A stretch of DNA of 64,000 nucleotides from Acetobacteraceae bacterium (lineage in GTDB: Bacteria > Pseudomonadota > Alphaproteobacteria > Acetobacterales > Acetobacteraceae): assembly GCA_947474705.1 (NCBI GenBank), contig CANJJS010000019.1, positions 1 through 64,000 of the forward strand, written 5' to 3'. Under the pieces are notes generated by a model. It searched no databases and was not told the origin of the DNA. It was given only the letters and a program-made list of their open reading frames with translations. A program made the translations under genes and the position numbers. Below are positions 7,163 through 18,485 of the stretch, piece after piece. Numbering within the stretch: position 1 is the first letter of the stretch; each line of letters begins with the position of its first letter.

Positions 7163-8728
7163 TCACCGCGCGGGGCGGAGGCCGGCGGCGAGGGTGGTTT
7201 CGTCCATTCGGGCTGTGTATGACAGGGATTTTTTGGAAGCCCAGGAGTTGATGGTGAAGTAGATGGGGACGACACCCATGTCGTGGATGGCGGTTTCGGC
7301 GGCTCGGGCGAAGTGGGCGTTGCGTTGGGGTTCGTCGAGGGTTCGGAGCGCGGCGCCGAGGGCGTCGTCGAAGGTTGGGTTGGACCAGCGGCCCCGGTTG
7401 GAGCCGCCAAGGCCGGTTTTGGCGTCGAAGGTGGCGAGAAGGGCGACGAGGGGCGAGGCGGCGTCGCCGGTTCCGACCCATCCCGAGAGGATCATGCTGA
7501 ATTCGAGTTTGGTGCCGCGGGTGAACAGCATGGCGGCGGGCATGGTCTGGACGTCGGTGCGGACGCCGACTCGTGCCAGCATTTGCCCCACCGCCTGGGT
7601 TACCTGCGCGTCGCTGGGGTAACGGTCGTTGGAACCGGCCAGAACGACGCTGAACCCTTCGCCCCAACCGGCGTCTTTCATCAGTTTCTGGGCCTGGATG
7701 GGATCGTAGGGCAGCGTCGGAAGATTGGGGCTGGCGCCGGGCACGGACGCGGGCACGTATTGTCCGGCGGGCCGTGCCTGTCCGCTGAGCAGCCGGTCGA
7801 CGAGGGCCTGGCGGTTGATCGCGAGGCTGAGGGCGCGGCGGACCCGGACATCTTTCAGCGGGTTACGGGCGATTTTCTCACCTTTGGCGTCGGAGATTCC
7901 GGGCGAGTCGTCGCGGGCGGAATCCATGTGCAGGTAGATGACTCGGAAAGAGTCGATCTCGTGCAGCGCGAGGTTGGGGGTGGCGAGCAGGCGGGCGCGG
8001 TCGACGGCGGGCACACCCTCGATCAGGTCGACGTCGCCGGAGAGGAGGGTGGCGACGCGGGCGCCGTCGTTGGCGATGGGCCGGCGTGTCACGCGGTCCC
8101 AGGGCTCGGCGCCGCCCCAATAGGCGTCGTTGCGGATCAGAGTGAGATAATTGGCGGCGATCCACTCGACGAATTTATAGGGGCCGGTGCCGATGGCGGC
8201 GGTGCCGTTGTTGAATTCGGCGGTGGTTTTGCCCTTGGCCGCGCGTTCCGAGACGATCGCGATGGAGGCCACGTCGTTGGGCAGCAGTGGCGCGGGGCCT
8301 TTGGTATGGATGCGGATCGTCATTGGGTCGACGATTTCGGTCCGCGCCACGGCCTTGGTGTATTGCGCGTAGGAGGATGGGCTGTTGGGCACGTTCGGCG
8401 CCCGCGCGATCGAGAAGGCGACGTCGGCGGCCGTGAAGGGCGATCCGTCGTGGAAGGCGACGTTGGGGCGGAGTTTGAACTCCCAGACGTCTTCGGCGAC
8501 GGCGGACCAGGCTGTGGCGAGACCGGGTTTCAGCAGGCCGCGCGCGTCGGTCTGGGTCAGCGTGTCGAAGATATGCCGGTAGACGGCGGAGTTCGGGGAA
8601 TAGACGTGGTAGTGCGGGTCGATCGAGCTGGCGTCGGTCCGCACCGCCATTTTGACCTCGGCGGCGCGGCCCGCCATGGGCCACAGCGCCGCCGCCGCCA
8701 GCAGCGCCGCGGATGCGAGGCGGCGCAT
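7163..8728 (-). CDS. ABC transporter substrate-binding protein, family 5 (DppA/OppA-like)
   Basis: A 521-residue periplasmic binding protein with a signal peptide (MRRLASAALLAAAALW, cleavage near GRA-AE). Family 5 hallmarks are DPHYHVYSPNSAVYRHIFDTL, GLATAWSAVAEDVWEFKLR, FHDGSPFTAADVAFSI, and the C-terminal lobe with VRRALSLAINRQALVD. Such proteins deliver peptides, nickel or opines to an ABC permease. No permease or ATPase genes are adjacent, so this is an orphan component. It starts 1 base after the enoyl-CoA hydratase stop, which suggests co-transcription and perhaps an acidic or acyl ligand. Confidence 0.88.
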   Translation of the reverse strand: MRRLASAALLAAAALWPMAGRAAEVKMAVRTDASSIDPHYHVYSPNSAVYRHIFDTLTQTDARGLLKPGLATAWSAVAEDVWEFKLRPNVAFHDGSPFTAADVAFSIARAPNVPNSPSSYAQYTKAVARTEIVDPMTIRIHTKGPAPLLPNDVASIAIVSERAAKGKTTAEFNNGTAAIGTGPYKFVEWIAANYLTLIRNDAYWGGAEPWDRVTRRPIANDGARVATLLSGDVDLIEGVPAVDRARLLATPNLALHEIDSFRVIYLHMDSARDDSPGISDAKGEKIARNPLKDVRVRRALSLAINRQALVDRLLSGQARPAGQYVPASVPGASPNLPTLPYDPIQAQKLMKDAGWGEGFSVVLAGSNDRYPSDAQVTQAVGQMLARVGVRTDVQTMPAAMLFTRGTKLEFSMILSGWVGTGDAASPLVALLATFDAKTGLGGSNRGRWSNPTFDDALGAALRTLDEPQRNAHFARAAETAIHDMGVVPIYFTINSWASKKSLSYTARMDETTLAAGLRPAR

Positions 8729-8729
8729 C

Positions 8730-9497
8730 TCAGCGGCCCTGAAAGTCCGGTTTGCGTTTTTCGAAGAACGCGGCGCGGGCCTCCGCCGCGTCGTCGGATT
8801 TCGACAGCGCGACGGTCAGGTTTTGTTCGAAGCGGTAGCCGTCGCGGGGCGGCATGTGCATCGTGGTGTTCATGGATTGTTTGGCGTAGCGCATCGCCAG
8901 CGGGCTTTTCGACGCGATTTCGGTGGCGAGTTTCATCGCTTCCGGCATGAGTTGCTCCAGCGGTACGCTGCACTCGACGACGCCGATGCGGTACATCTCG
9001 TCCGCCGGGACCCGCCATCCCGTGTAGAACATCCGCCGCGCGCGGGAGCGTCCGAACAATTGTTGCAGCATGGCGGCGCCGCCCATCAGGCCGATGTCGA
9101 TTTCCGGCATGCCGAACACGGCGTTGTCGGAGGCGAGGATGATGTCGCAGCTCGACGCCAGCGCGAATCCGGCGCCAAGCGCGGGTCCGTTGACGGCGGC
9201 GATGACCGGTTTGGAACATTCGGAGATGGAATTGAACATTTCGCGGACCAGGCGATTGAACGCCCAGTATTCGCCGTCTTTCTCGCCGGTGGGGCGGGAT
9301 TTCATGTCGGCGCCGGCGGAGAACATCTTGCCGAAGCCGGTGAGGATGGCGACGCGGACATCGGCGCGGTCGGTGAACGAATCGAAGGCCGCGATCAGCT
9401 CGTGGCGCAACTGGTCGCTCTGCGCGTTGACCGGGGGGCGGTCCATGACGACGGTGGCGATGTAGTCTCGAACCTCGACCTTGACGACCGGTTCCAT
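8730..9497 (-). CDS. Enoyl-CoA hydratase/isomerase family protein
   Basis: A 255-residue crotonase-fold enzyme. KMFSAGADMKS (oxyanion-hole region 1) and PVIAAVNGPALGAGFALASSCD (region 2, written in part) identify the family; FGMPEIDIGLMGG follows where the catalytic Glu is expected. Crotonases hydrate or isomerise enoyl-CoA thioesters. The ATG at 9497 follows GGGAGGG at a good distance; the frame extends further upstream but has no ribosome site there. It leads a two-gene unit with the orphan substrate-binding protein. The exact acyl-CoA is unknown. Confidence 0.88.
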   Translation of the reverse strand: MEPVVKVEVRDYIATVVMDRPPVNAQSDQLRHELIAAFDSFTDRADVRVAILTGFGKMFSAGADMKSRPTGEKDGEYWAFNRLVREMFNSISECSKPVIAAVNGPALGAGFALASSCDIILASDNAVFGMPEIDIGLMGGAAMLQQLFGRSRARRMFYTGWRVPADEMYRIGVVECSVPLEQLMPEAMKLATEIASKSPLAMRYAKQSMNTTMHMPPRDGYRFEQNLTVALSKSDDAAEARAAFFEKRKPDFQGR

Positions 9498-9582
9498 GTT
9501 GTTGCCCTCCCAACTGGATTGATTGGCGGCTGTGCCATAGGTTCCCGCCGTGGTCCAGCATGGGCGGGAACGAGGAGGTAGC

Positions 9583-10728
9583 GTGCGCGCGACGTTCATG
9601 GCTTTGGTGTGGCTCGGTTGGGCGGCCGGCGGCGCTGTCGCGCAAACGAGTCCGCGCGGCCCGGCGCAAACGCCGCCCGCGGTGCAGGCGGAACTGGGCT
9701 CGCCCGAGGCCGCCTTCGCGGGCGGGCCGATCAAACTGTCCAAGGGCGCGGCGGCGTTGCTGCGATCGCATTATCAGGGCGACAAGGTGCCGATTATTCC
9801 GCAGCCGTTTCGGGGGCGTTTGGACACGGCCCTGGCGGCGCGCGACTGGCCGCGCATCGAGACGATCAAGAAGGAAATGACGGCGGCCTATGGGCTGGTG
9901 GCGGTGCTGGCCTGGGAGCAAACCCGGTTCATCGGCACCGGCGGGATCGGGATCGCGGAGTTGCACGCGCTGGACGTGGCCGCGACGGGGTCGAGCGGGC
10001 TGGCGGAGACCGCGGCGATGCTGTGGTTGTACGCGGTCGCCGCGACCATGACCGATGGGCATAAATGCGCCGATCAGGCGGCGAAAGAGGCGCATCTCGA
10101 CAAGCTGCGCGGACCGATGTTCGAGCCGGTGCTGAAACATGTGCGCGGGCTGACGGACGACCGTGTGGTGGCGATGCGGGATATCGCCATGCGGCTGGAA
10201 AGCCTGATGGCGCCCGACCGCACCGACGATACCGTGTGCCGGACCGGACCGGGCAAGCCAGACCTGCGGCCGGAGGCGCTGTGGCGCCCGGCCGCCACGT
10301 CGACCCGGGGCATGCTGCCGAAGCATATGGCGGCGCTGACCGCGGTGATGCGCCCGAAGACGGCGGCGAAACCGGAGCCCGCGAAGCCCGGCATGGCGAA
10401 ACCGGCCGTGGCCAAACCAGAGCCGCCGAAACCCGCGACGGTACCCGTCGTGGCGGTTCCGGCACAGCCGGTGGGCCCTCCGGGAAGCCTGCCGGCGGGC
10501 GCGCGGAGCTCGCTTTTGGCGCCCCTGGCGTTACCGGGGGCGGCCGGATTCGAATTGCCGGGGGCGCTGGTGGGCGGCCCATTGGCGGGAGGGTTAACGA
10601 GTCCGCCGCCGTCTCCCATGGCCGCGCCCGGCCTCTCCCCCTTGGCGCCCCCCGGGCAGTCTTCCTTGCTTCCTCCCGCGCCGCCATCCGAACCGGCGGT
10701 GCCCGGCACGCCCGCGACCCGCCCCTGA
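9583..10728 (+). CDS. Exported proline-rich hypothetical protein
   Basis: A 381-residue protein starting at GTG 9583, directly after AGGAGGTA. A signal peptide (ATFMALVWLGWAAGGAVA) is followed by a mostly helical domain (about 40-225) with paired cysteines (HKCADQ and DTVCRTG). The C-terminal third is low-complexity Pro-Ala-Lys (KPEPAKPGMAKPAVAKPEPPKP) then Gly-Pro-Leu rich. I do not recognise the family. The Pro/Ala/Lys tail suggests a periplasm-spanning or wall-associated segment. It ends 18 bases before the acyl-CoA ligase start, so the two are likely co-transcribed. Confidence 0.7.
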   Translation: MRATFMALVWLGWAAGGAVAQTSPRGPAQTPPAVQAELGSPEAAFAGGPIKLSKGAAALLRSHYQGDKVPIIPQPFRGRLDTALAARDWPRIETIKKEMTAAYGLVAVLAWEQTRFIGTGGIGIAELHALDVAATGSSGLAETAAMLWLYAVAATMTDGHKCADQAAKEAHLDKLRGPMFEPVLKHVRGLTDDRVVAMRDIAMRLESLMAPDRTDDTVCRTGPGKPDLRPEALWRPAATSTRGMLPKHMAALTAVMRPKTAAKPEPAKPGMAKPAVAKPEPPKPATVPVVAVPAQPVGPPGSLPAGARSSLLAPLALPGAAGFELPGALVGGPLAGGLTSPPPSPMAAPGLSPLAPPGQSSLLPPAPPSEPAVPGTPATRP

Positions 10729-10746
10729 ATGTCAGGAACACACGCC

Positions 10747-12372
10747 ATGCCGATGTACGAAACCGATCTCGGGCGAAATCCGGCCAACCATGTTCCGCTG
10801 TCGCCCGTCTCGTTTCTGACCCGCGCCGCGCGGATTTACCCCAACCGGATCGCGATCGCGCACGGGGACCGGCGCTACACCTACGCGCAATTCCTGGAAC
10901 GGACGCGGCGGCTGGCCTCGGCCCTGGCCGCGCGAGGCATCGGCAAGGGCGACACGGTCGCGATCCTGGCGCCGAATATCCCGGAAATGCTGGAAGCGCA
11001 TAACGCCGTCCCGGCGCTGGGCGCGGTGCTGTGTCCGATCAACACGCGGCTGGATCCGGCGGCGATCGCGTTCATTCTGGGACATTCGGCGGCGAAAATC
11101 GTGCTGGTGGACCGGGAACTCGCGCCAGGCATGGCAATCGCGCTGCAACAGGCGGGCACCACGCCGCTGGTGGTCGATATCGACGATCCCCTGGCCATGG
11201 GCGGCACCCGGATCGGAACCGAGGAGTACGAGGCGTTCCTCGCGGCGGGCGATCCGGCGTTTCCCCTGTCGCCGCCGGACGACGAGTGGCAGGCGATCTC
11301 GCTGAACTATACCTCGGGCACCACCGGCAATCCCAAGGGCGTCGTGCTGCACCACAGAGGCGCCTATCTGAACGCCACCGCCAACGCGCTGACGTTTCAA
11401 TTGTCGCCCACCAGCGTCTACCTTTGGACCCTGCCCATGTTCCACTGCGACGGCTGGACCTACACCTGGGCCGTCACCCTGGCCGGCGGCACCCATGTGT
11501 GTCTGCGGCGGGTCGATCCGGCCGAGATCTTTCCGGCGATCGCCGAACATAAGGTCACACATATGTGCGGCGCGCCGGTGGTGCTGTCGATGCTGATCCA
11601 TGCGCCCGATACGGTGCGGCGGCGGTTCGAGCAAACGGTGCAAATCGCGACCGGCGGGGCCGCGCCACCCTCGACGGTCATCGCGCGCATGGAGGAAATG
11701 GGTTTTTCCGTGACGCATCTCTACGGCCTGACCGAAAGTTTCGGGCCCGCGACTGTCTGCATGTGGCAACCCAGCCTGGACAGCATGCCGATGGACGAAA
11801 AATCCGCCTTCATGGCGCGGCAAGGGGTCAACACCCCGATGCTGGAGGACGCGATCGTCCTCGACCCCGCCACCATGTTGCCAGTACCGGCCGATGGCGA
11901 AACGATCGGCGAGCTGATGCTGCGCGGCAATACCGTGATGATGGGATATCTGAAAAATCCCGCCGCGACGGCGGAAGCCTTCGCCGGCGGCTGGTTCCAC
12001 ACCGGCGACCTCGCGGTCATGCACCCCGACGGTTACGTGGACGTCAAGGACCGCGCCAAAGACATCATCATTTCCGGGGGCGAAAACATCTCGTCGCTGG
12101 AAGTGGAGGAAGTGCTCTACAAACACCCCTCGGTGATGGAAGCCGCGGTCGTGGCCCAACCCGACGAGAAATGGGGCGAAACCCCGCACGCCTTCGTGAC
12201 CCTGAAACCCGGCGCGGACCCGGTGACACCGGAGGCGATCGTGGCCTGGTGCCGGGCACACATGGCCGGTTACAAAATCCCCCGCCACGTCACATTCGGA
12301 CCGCTGCCCAAAACATCCACGGGCAAAATTCAGAAATTCGAATTGCGCGCGCGCGCGAACGCCTCGCGCTGA
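10747..12372 (+). CDS. AMP-forming acyl-CoA synthetase
   Basis: A 541-residue ANL-superfamily ligase that activates a carboxylic acid with ATP and joins it to CoA. Motifs in order are LNYTSGTTGNPKGVV (about 187-201, P-loop), HLYGLTESFGP, WFHTGDLAVMHPDGYVDVKDRAKDIIISGG (written in part) and TSTGKIQKFELR with the catalytic Lys. The ATG at 10747 follows AGGAAC at 10734-10739; an in-frame ATG at 10729 has no ribosome site. The N-terminus (NPANHVPLSPVSFLTRAARIYP) resembles medium-chain or methylmercaptopropionate-type ligases. The substrate cannot be fixed from sequence. Confidence 0.9.
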   Translation: MPMYETDLGRNPANHVPLSPVSFLTRAARIYPNRIAIAHGDRRYTYAQFLERTRRLASALAARGIGKGDTVAILAPNIPEMLEAHNAVPALGAVLCPINTRLDPAAIAFILGHSAAKIVLVDRELAPGMAIALQQAGTTPLVVDIDDPLAMGGTRIGTEEYEAFLAAGDPAFPLSPPDDEWQAISLNYTSGTTGNPKGVVLHHRGAYLNATANALTFQLSPTSVYLWTLPMFHCDGWTYTWAVTLAGGTHVCLRRVDPAEIFPAIAEHKVTHMCGAPVVLSMLIHAPDTVRRRFEQTVQIATGGAAPPSTVIARMEEMGFSVTHLYGLTESFGPATVCMWQPSLDSMPMDEKSAFMARQGVNTPMLEDAIVLDPATMLPVPADGETIGELMLRGNTVMMGYLKNPAATAEAFAGGWFHTGDLAVMHPDGYVDVKDRAKDIIISGGENISSLEVEEVLYKHPSVMEAAVVAQPDEKWGETPHAFVTLKPGADPVTPEAIVAWCRAHMAGYKIPRHVTFGPLPKTSTGKIQKFELRARANASR

Positions 12373-12439
12373 CGCGCGGTCGCGTCCGGCGCCAACCCCA
12401 CTCGCCGTCCCCTCCAAGGAACCAGGGCAATCGGGTGAA

Positions 12440-12682
12440 GGAAAGAAAGCCTTGGGGCTCCGCCCCAAACCCGGCGAGGGGCGTTGCCCCTTCGAACCCC
12501 ACCAGGGCGGGGGCCCTGGACCCATTTAATTGGGGGAGAGGAAGAAGGGGGCCATGCGAGACGGTTGCAACGTCCGAGTAGGCCCCCTTCTTCCTCTCCC
12601 CCAAAGAGGCGGCATCCAAGGCCCTGCCTTGGCGGGGGTTGAGGGGGCTCCGCCCCTCACGGGGTCCGGGGCGGAGCCCAGG
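12440..12682 (+). repeat. Palindromic intergenic repeat element, copy 1
   Basis: This fills most of the 392-base gap between the ligase gene and nadE. The core is a perfect 24-bp inverted repeat (12530-12553 with 12581-12604; arms start TTGGGGGAG and end GGGGGCC) around a 27-base loop that has its own small stem. Nested GC-rich palindromes flank it: GGGGCTCCGCCCC near 12454, CCAGGGCGGGGGCCCTGG at 12502-12519, and CCAAGGCCCTGCCTTGG near 12615. A second copy in the same orientation lies at 56555-56806. The short ORFs reading through it look spurious. Confidence 0.85.
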
Positions 12683-12764
12683 GACTCTCTTCCTTCGCCC
12701 GATTGGCCTGTCCAAGGAACCACCGCGCATGGCGGAGAGGCGCCGGGCGTGGCATGATGGCGGC

Positions 12765-14801
<2,037 letters not shown>

Positions 14802-14808
14802 AATCCGT

Positions 14809-16275
14809 TCAGGACCGCGCCACGAAACAATCCTGCCCGCCCGAACGCATCTGGGCGCAGAGCGATTGCGCGTCCTCCATCGAGGCGAACCCATCGGTGC
14901 GCAAACGCCAGAACACCGTCCCGTTCAACTGAAAGCGGATGACCAGCGGCGCGCGCTGGCCCAACACGGCGGGAAACCGTTGCACAAGCTCCAGCCAATA
15001 GGATTGCGCCGCTTCCTCGCTCGGCGCCGCCGCGAATTGCACCGCGGGCCCGGAGCCCATGCGCGCCGTCGCCGGCCGTCCCGGATCGCCGCCCACCGGC
15101 GCGGGCACCGGTCCCCGCGTCTCGACGGACGCCGCGGTGACAGGCGCGACGGCGACAGGCGCGGTGGCAACGGGCGCGGTCGCGGCAGGCACGGGCGCCC
15201 CAGGAATCGGCACCGCCACCGGACCGGCCAAAACCGGCGTCCCGGCGGCCGGCGGCGGCTCAGCCCCCGGCATCGGCCCGGATAACGCGCGCTGATTGGC
15301 GGCGGCCGCGGCGATCGGATCGACCGGCTGCGCCACCGGCGCGCCGAAATCGCGCGCATCCGCCAGCCGGGGACGAATCACCTCCGGCGGCGGGTTCGCC
15401 GGCGCGGCGGCGGGCGAGGGCGCCGCGGTCCGAGCGGGAATCGGCTGCACCACATCCGGCGGAACCGTATCCGTCCGCGCGCGGCTCGCCTGAACCGTCG
15501 CGCGTGTCAGATCGGTCCGGTCGGGCGCGGGCAGACGCGCGGTCCGCGTGCCCGTCACGCCGTCCAGGACCTGGCGCACCTCTTGCGGCGGCAGATCGCG
15601 CGACAAAATCCGTTCCGCCTCGGCCCGCTGTCCGGACATCGCCAGCACCACCGCGTAGTCGTGCCGGATTTTCACCGGCGCATCGGGCGCCGTCGCCGCG
15701 GGCTTCAACATCTGAATCGCCTCGGCGCCCTGACCGCTCATCGCCAGCGACAAGGCCATGTTTACCTGCGCCGAGGTTAGGCCGGGATCGATCGCCAGCG
15801 CCTGGCGGTAGGCCGTCCGCGCCTCTGTGTGCCGTCCCCGCAAATCCCGCGCGATGCCCAGATTGTTCAACGCCGTCAGGTCTTTCGGGTCGCGCGCCAC
15901 CACCCGCTGGAACAGCGCCTCGGCCGCGGCCGGATCGCGGGACAGCTCGATCCGGCCGAGTCCGATCGTCGCGCGGGTGGACTGCGGGTTCTTCGCCAGC
16001 AACCTCTGGTAAATCTCCGCCGCCTGATCCAGCGCGCCCAACAAGGTCAGCGCGTCCGCCTTCACCTGCAACGCCCCCGGGTTGTCCGGGGTCTCCCGCA
16101 GCAAGGTCTCGCTGACCTGCAAGGCGATCTGACCGGAACCAGCCTGTAACGCGGCCTCCGCCACATTCAGGCCAGGACGCGCGGTGCCCGCGTCGCGGAA
16201 GGCGAAACCGGCGCAGCCCGCCGTCAGCAATGACAGCGACAGCGCCGCGGCGGGGAAAAGCGAAACTCTGTTCAC
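14809..16275 (-). CDS. TPR lipoprotein with C-terminal SPOR domain (TadD-like)
   Basis: A 488-residue lipoprotein (lipobox LTAGC, Cys21). Residues about 35-230 form tetratricopeptide repeats, for example ALNNLGIARDLRGRHTEARTAYRQAL in part. A long Ala/Pro/Val-rich linker (about 270-410) leads to a SPOR-like domain (about 415-485) with QSYWLELVQRFP, WRLRTDGFASMEDAQSLCAQM. SPOR domains bind denuded septal peptidoglycan. The TPR part resembles TadD, the pilus-assembly lipoprotein missing from the tad locus 22 kb away, but a general cell-wall role is equally possible. Converges on nadE with a 7-base gap. Confidence 0.82.
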   Translation of the reverse strand: MNRVSLFPAAALSLSLLTAGCAGFAFRDAGTARPGLNVAEAALQAGSGQIALQVSETLLRETPDNPGALQVKADALTLLGALDQAAEIYQRLLAKNPQSTRATIGLGRIELSRDPAAAEALFQRVVARDPKDLTALNNLGIARDLRGRHTEARTAYRQALAIDPGLTSAQVNMALSLAMSGQGAEAIQMLKPAATAPDAPVKIRHDYAVVLAMSGQRAEAERILSRDLPPQEVRQVLDGVTGTRTARLPAPDRTDLTRATVQASRARTDTVPPDVVQPIPARTAAPSPAAAPANPPPEVIRPRLADARDFGAPVAQPVDPIAAAAANQRALSGPMPGAEPPPAAGTPVLAGPVAVPIPGAPVPAATAPVATAPVAVAPVTAASVETRGPVPAPVGGDPGRPATARMGSGPAVQFAAAPSEEAAQSYWLELVQRFPAVLGQRAPLVIRFQLNGTVFWRLRTDGFASMEDAQSLCAQMRSGGQDCFVARS

Positions 16276-16516
16276 GGGCGCGCATCCATCCGAAGCTCGG
16301 TAGGCCCACCGAAAAGCGCCCCTCGAAACACGGCGCCGCCTGGGCCAGGTCCCATCAGACCACGCCCTTCCCGATTCCAGGAAGAACCTTCCGCGGCATT
16401 TCGCCAGGCGGAGGGAACCCCGGCCAACCCTTTATCATCCCGGCCCTCCCATCTGGACGCGCCAGCGCAATTCCGCGACGATCCCCGCCCGAACCGAACC
16501 GCGAAAGGCCGCGCCC

Positions 16517-17257
16517 ATGTCCGACTTCACCGGCAAACGCATCGTCATCGCCGGCGGCGCCGGCGGGATCGGCGTCGAGACCGCGCGTGCCCTGATCGGC
16601 CAGGGCGCGCATGTGCTGGTCGTCGACTCCGACCAGGAACGGCTGGATCGCGCCCAGACCACCCTTGGCAAAGTCCAGCTTGGCTTCTTTCGCTCCGATC
16701 TCGACACGCCCGAGGCCTGCGCCGCCGCGTTGGACGCCGCCGGCGCGCCCGCTTTCGCGCTGATCCACCTCGCCGGGGTGTACGAGAAAGACACGTTGAA
16801 CGAAGCCGATCATGGCGTCTGGGACCGCGCCATCGCGGCCAATCTGACCAGCGCCTACGACATGGCCGTGGCGTTTTCGACCCGCTTCGCGCGTACCGGG
16901 AATCCTCGCGACCCCGCCCGAATCGTTCTGACCAGTTCCATCGCCTATCGCCGCGGCAGTACCTTCAGCGCGGCGTACGCGGCGGCGAAAGGCGGGATCG
17001 TTGGCCTGACGCGATCGCTGTCCCGCACGCTGGCGCCGGACATTCTGGTCAACGCCGTTGCCCCCGGGACGATTGAAACCCGCATGAGTCAGGCCGGTCT
17101 GGCCCAGAACGGCGAGGAAATCCGCCGCCAAATCCCCATCGGCCGCATCGGCCAGCCCGCCGAGGTCGCTACCGTCATCCGGTTTCTGTGTTCGACCGAT
17201 TCGTCCTATGTCACGGGGCAGACCATCGACATCGACGGCGGCATGACCAACGCCTGA
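16517..17257 (+). CDS. Short-chain dehydrogenase/reductase
   Basis: A 246-residue classical SDR. The NAD(P) site is [17 protein letters not shown] (11-27 region), with Asp at the end of beta-2 (LVVDSD) suggesting NAD(H). Catalytic Ser is in [10 protein letters not shown] and the YxxxK pair in AAYAAAKGG. The C-terminus [10 protein letters not shown] is typical of FabG-like enzymes. Substrate unknown. The upstream 240 bases hold no other gene. The panE-like gene follows 71 bases later. Confidence 0.9.
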   Translation: MSDFTGKRIVIAGGAGGIGVETARALIGQGAHVLVVDSDQERLDRAQTTLGKVQLGFFRSDLDTPEACAAALDAAGAPAFALIHLAGVYEKDTLNEADHGVWDRAIAANLTSAYDMAVAFSTRFARTGNPRDPARIVLTSSIAYRRGSTFSAAYAAAKGGIVGLTRSLSRTLAPDILVNAVAPGTIETRMSQAGLAQNGEEIRRQIPIGRIGQPAEVATVIRFLCSTDSSYVTGQTIDIDGGMTNA

Positions 17258-17328
17258 CGCGTCTTAGGCGTGTTGCTTCCACCTCCGGCGCACCGATGGC
17301 GCGCCTTGCGCACATAAGGACCTACAGT

Positions 17329-18252
17329 ATGAAAATCGCGGTTATCGGCGCCGGTGGCGTGGGCGGAACCTTCGGCGCGGCGCTGGCGCGGGCCGGCGCG
17401 GATGTGTGGTTCCTGGCACGCGGCGCGCATCTGAACGCCATGCGCGAAAGCGGCCTGCGCATCGTGGGCGGCCGGGGTGAGACGCATCTGGTCCCCGCCC
17501 AGACCACGGACGACCCCGCGGCGATCGGTCGGGCGGATGTGGTCCTGTTCTGCGTCAAACTCTGGGACGTCGAATCCGCGGGCGAACATATCCGCCCGAT
17601 CGTCGGGCCCAACACCGCCGTCGTCACCCTCCAGAACGGCATCGACGCGCACGAGCGTCTGATCCCCATCCTTGGCGCCGGCGCTGTCATGCCGGGCGTG
17701 GCCCAGATCAGCGCCACCATCGAAGCCCCCGGCCTGATCCGCCAGACCGGCGCCTTCATGAAACTGATCTTCGGCGAGCCCGGCGGCCAGCGCCTTCCGC
17801 GTGGCGAGGCTCTGCTCGCAATGTGCCAAAAAGCCGGTTTCGACGCCGAATACAGCGAAACCATCCTCACCGCGCTCTGGATGAAATTCATTCTGCTGGC
17901 GACCAACAGCGCCATCACCGCGGCCGCCCGAAACCCCTTCGGCAAGCTGCGCGACGATCCCGATATCTGGCCCGCCTTCGTGACCGGCACGCGGGAGGTC
18001 GTCGCCGTCGCGCGCGCCAAGGGCATTCCGCTGCCCGAGGACGCCGTGGACCGGGTGCTCGACATGACCCGCGGCATGCCCGGCCCGATGATGGCGTCGA
18101 TGGCCCATGATCTGATTCGCGGCACGCGGATCGAGCGTCCCTGGCTCACCGGCAAGGTCGTCGCCATGGGGCGCGAACTGGGCGTGCCGACCCCGACCCA
18201 TGCGGTGCTGAACGCCATGCTGAAACCCTTCACCGATGGCGCCGGCGCATGA
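17329..18252 (+). CDS. panE: 2-dehydropantoate 2-reductase family protein
   Basis: A 307-residue NADPH-dependent reductase. The N-terminal Rossmann fold starts MKIAVIGAGGVGGTFGAAL, followed by LFCVKLWDVES and VTLQNGIDAHE, the family's LQNG motif. The C-terminal helical domain includes LWMKFILLATNSAITAA with the active-site Lys and Asn, then NPFGKLRDDPD. In pantothenate synthesis it reduces ketopantoate to pantoate. Many paralogues have other keto-acid substrates, so panE function is likely but not certain. ATG 17329 follows AAGGA. Its stop overlaps the start of a tiny lipoprotein gene (ATGA). Confidence 0.87.
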   Translation: MKIAVIGAGGVGGTFGAALARAGADVWFLARGAHLNAMRESGLRIVGGRGETHLVPAQTTDDPAAIGRADVVLFCVKLWDVESAGEHIRPIVGPNTAVVTLQNGIDAHERLIPILGAGAVMPGVAQISATIEAPGLIRQTGAFMKLIFGEPGGQRLPRGEALLAMCQKAGFDAEYSETILTALWMKFILLATNSAITAAARNPFGKLRDDPDIWPAFVTGTREVVAVARAKGIPLPEDAVDRVLDMTRGMPGPMMASMAHDLIRGTRIERPWLTGKVVAMGRELGVPTPTHAVLNAMLKPFTDGAGA

Positions 18253-18404
18253 GGACTCTGGGTTTGGTCCTGATCCTGGGCCTCGCCGCCTGCGCCGGTC
18301 CCCAGACCGGCGGCACCGCGGGCGGCTGGTTCAACGACACGACCAAAGGCGACGCCCTGACCGGCCATGCCCCTCGTATCGCCGGCGAGCCCGCCCGCCG
18401 CTGA
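18249..18404 (+). CDS. 51-residue lipoprotein coupled to panE
   Basis: A small gene whose ATG overlaps the panE stop (ATGA). The product begins MRTLGLVLILGLAACAGP, a clear lipoprotein signal with lipobox LAAC (Cys15). The mature peptide is only 37 residues (ending HAPRIAGEPARR) and rich in Gly and Thr. It resembles the small entericidin-like or orphan lipoproteins of unknown role found in alphaproteobacteria. The overlap, the textbook signal sequence and an in-frame stop before argC support it being real. Confidence 0.65.
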   Translation: MRTLGLVLILGLAACAGPQTGGTAGGWFNDTTKGDALTGHAPRIAGEPARR

Positions 18405-18485
18405 GCCTCGCCACCCGCAATCCTCCCGCCCCTTGCATTCCGGCGCCGGACACGGGATTTTGCCCGCCGGAAGGAGCCTCATTTC

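Noticed and set aside
12530-12757. Small ORFs inside repeat copy 1 (and similar ones in copy 2)
   Set aside because: They read through the hairpin arms, and the repeat structure explains their similarity better than coding does.
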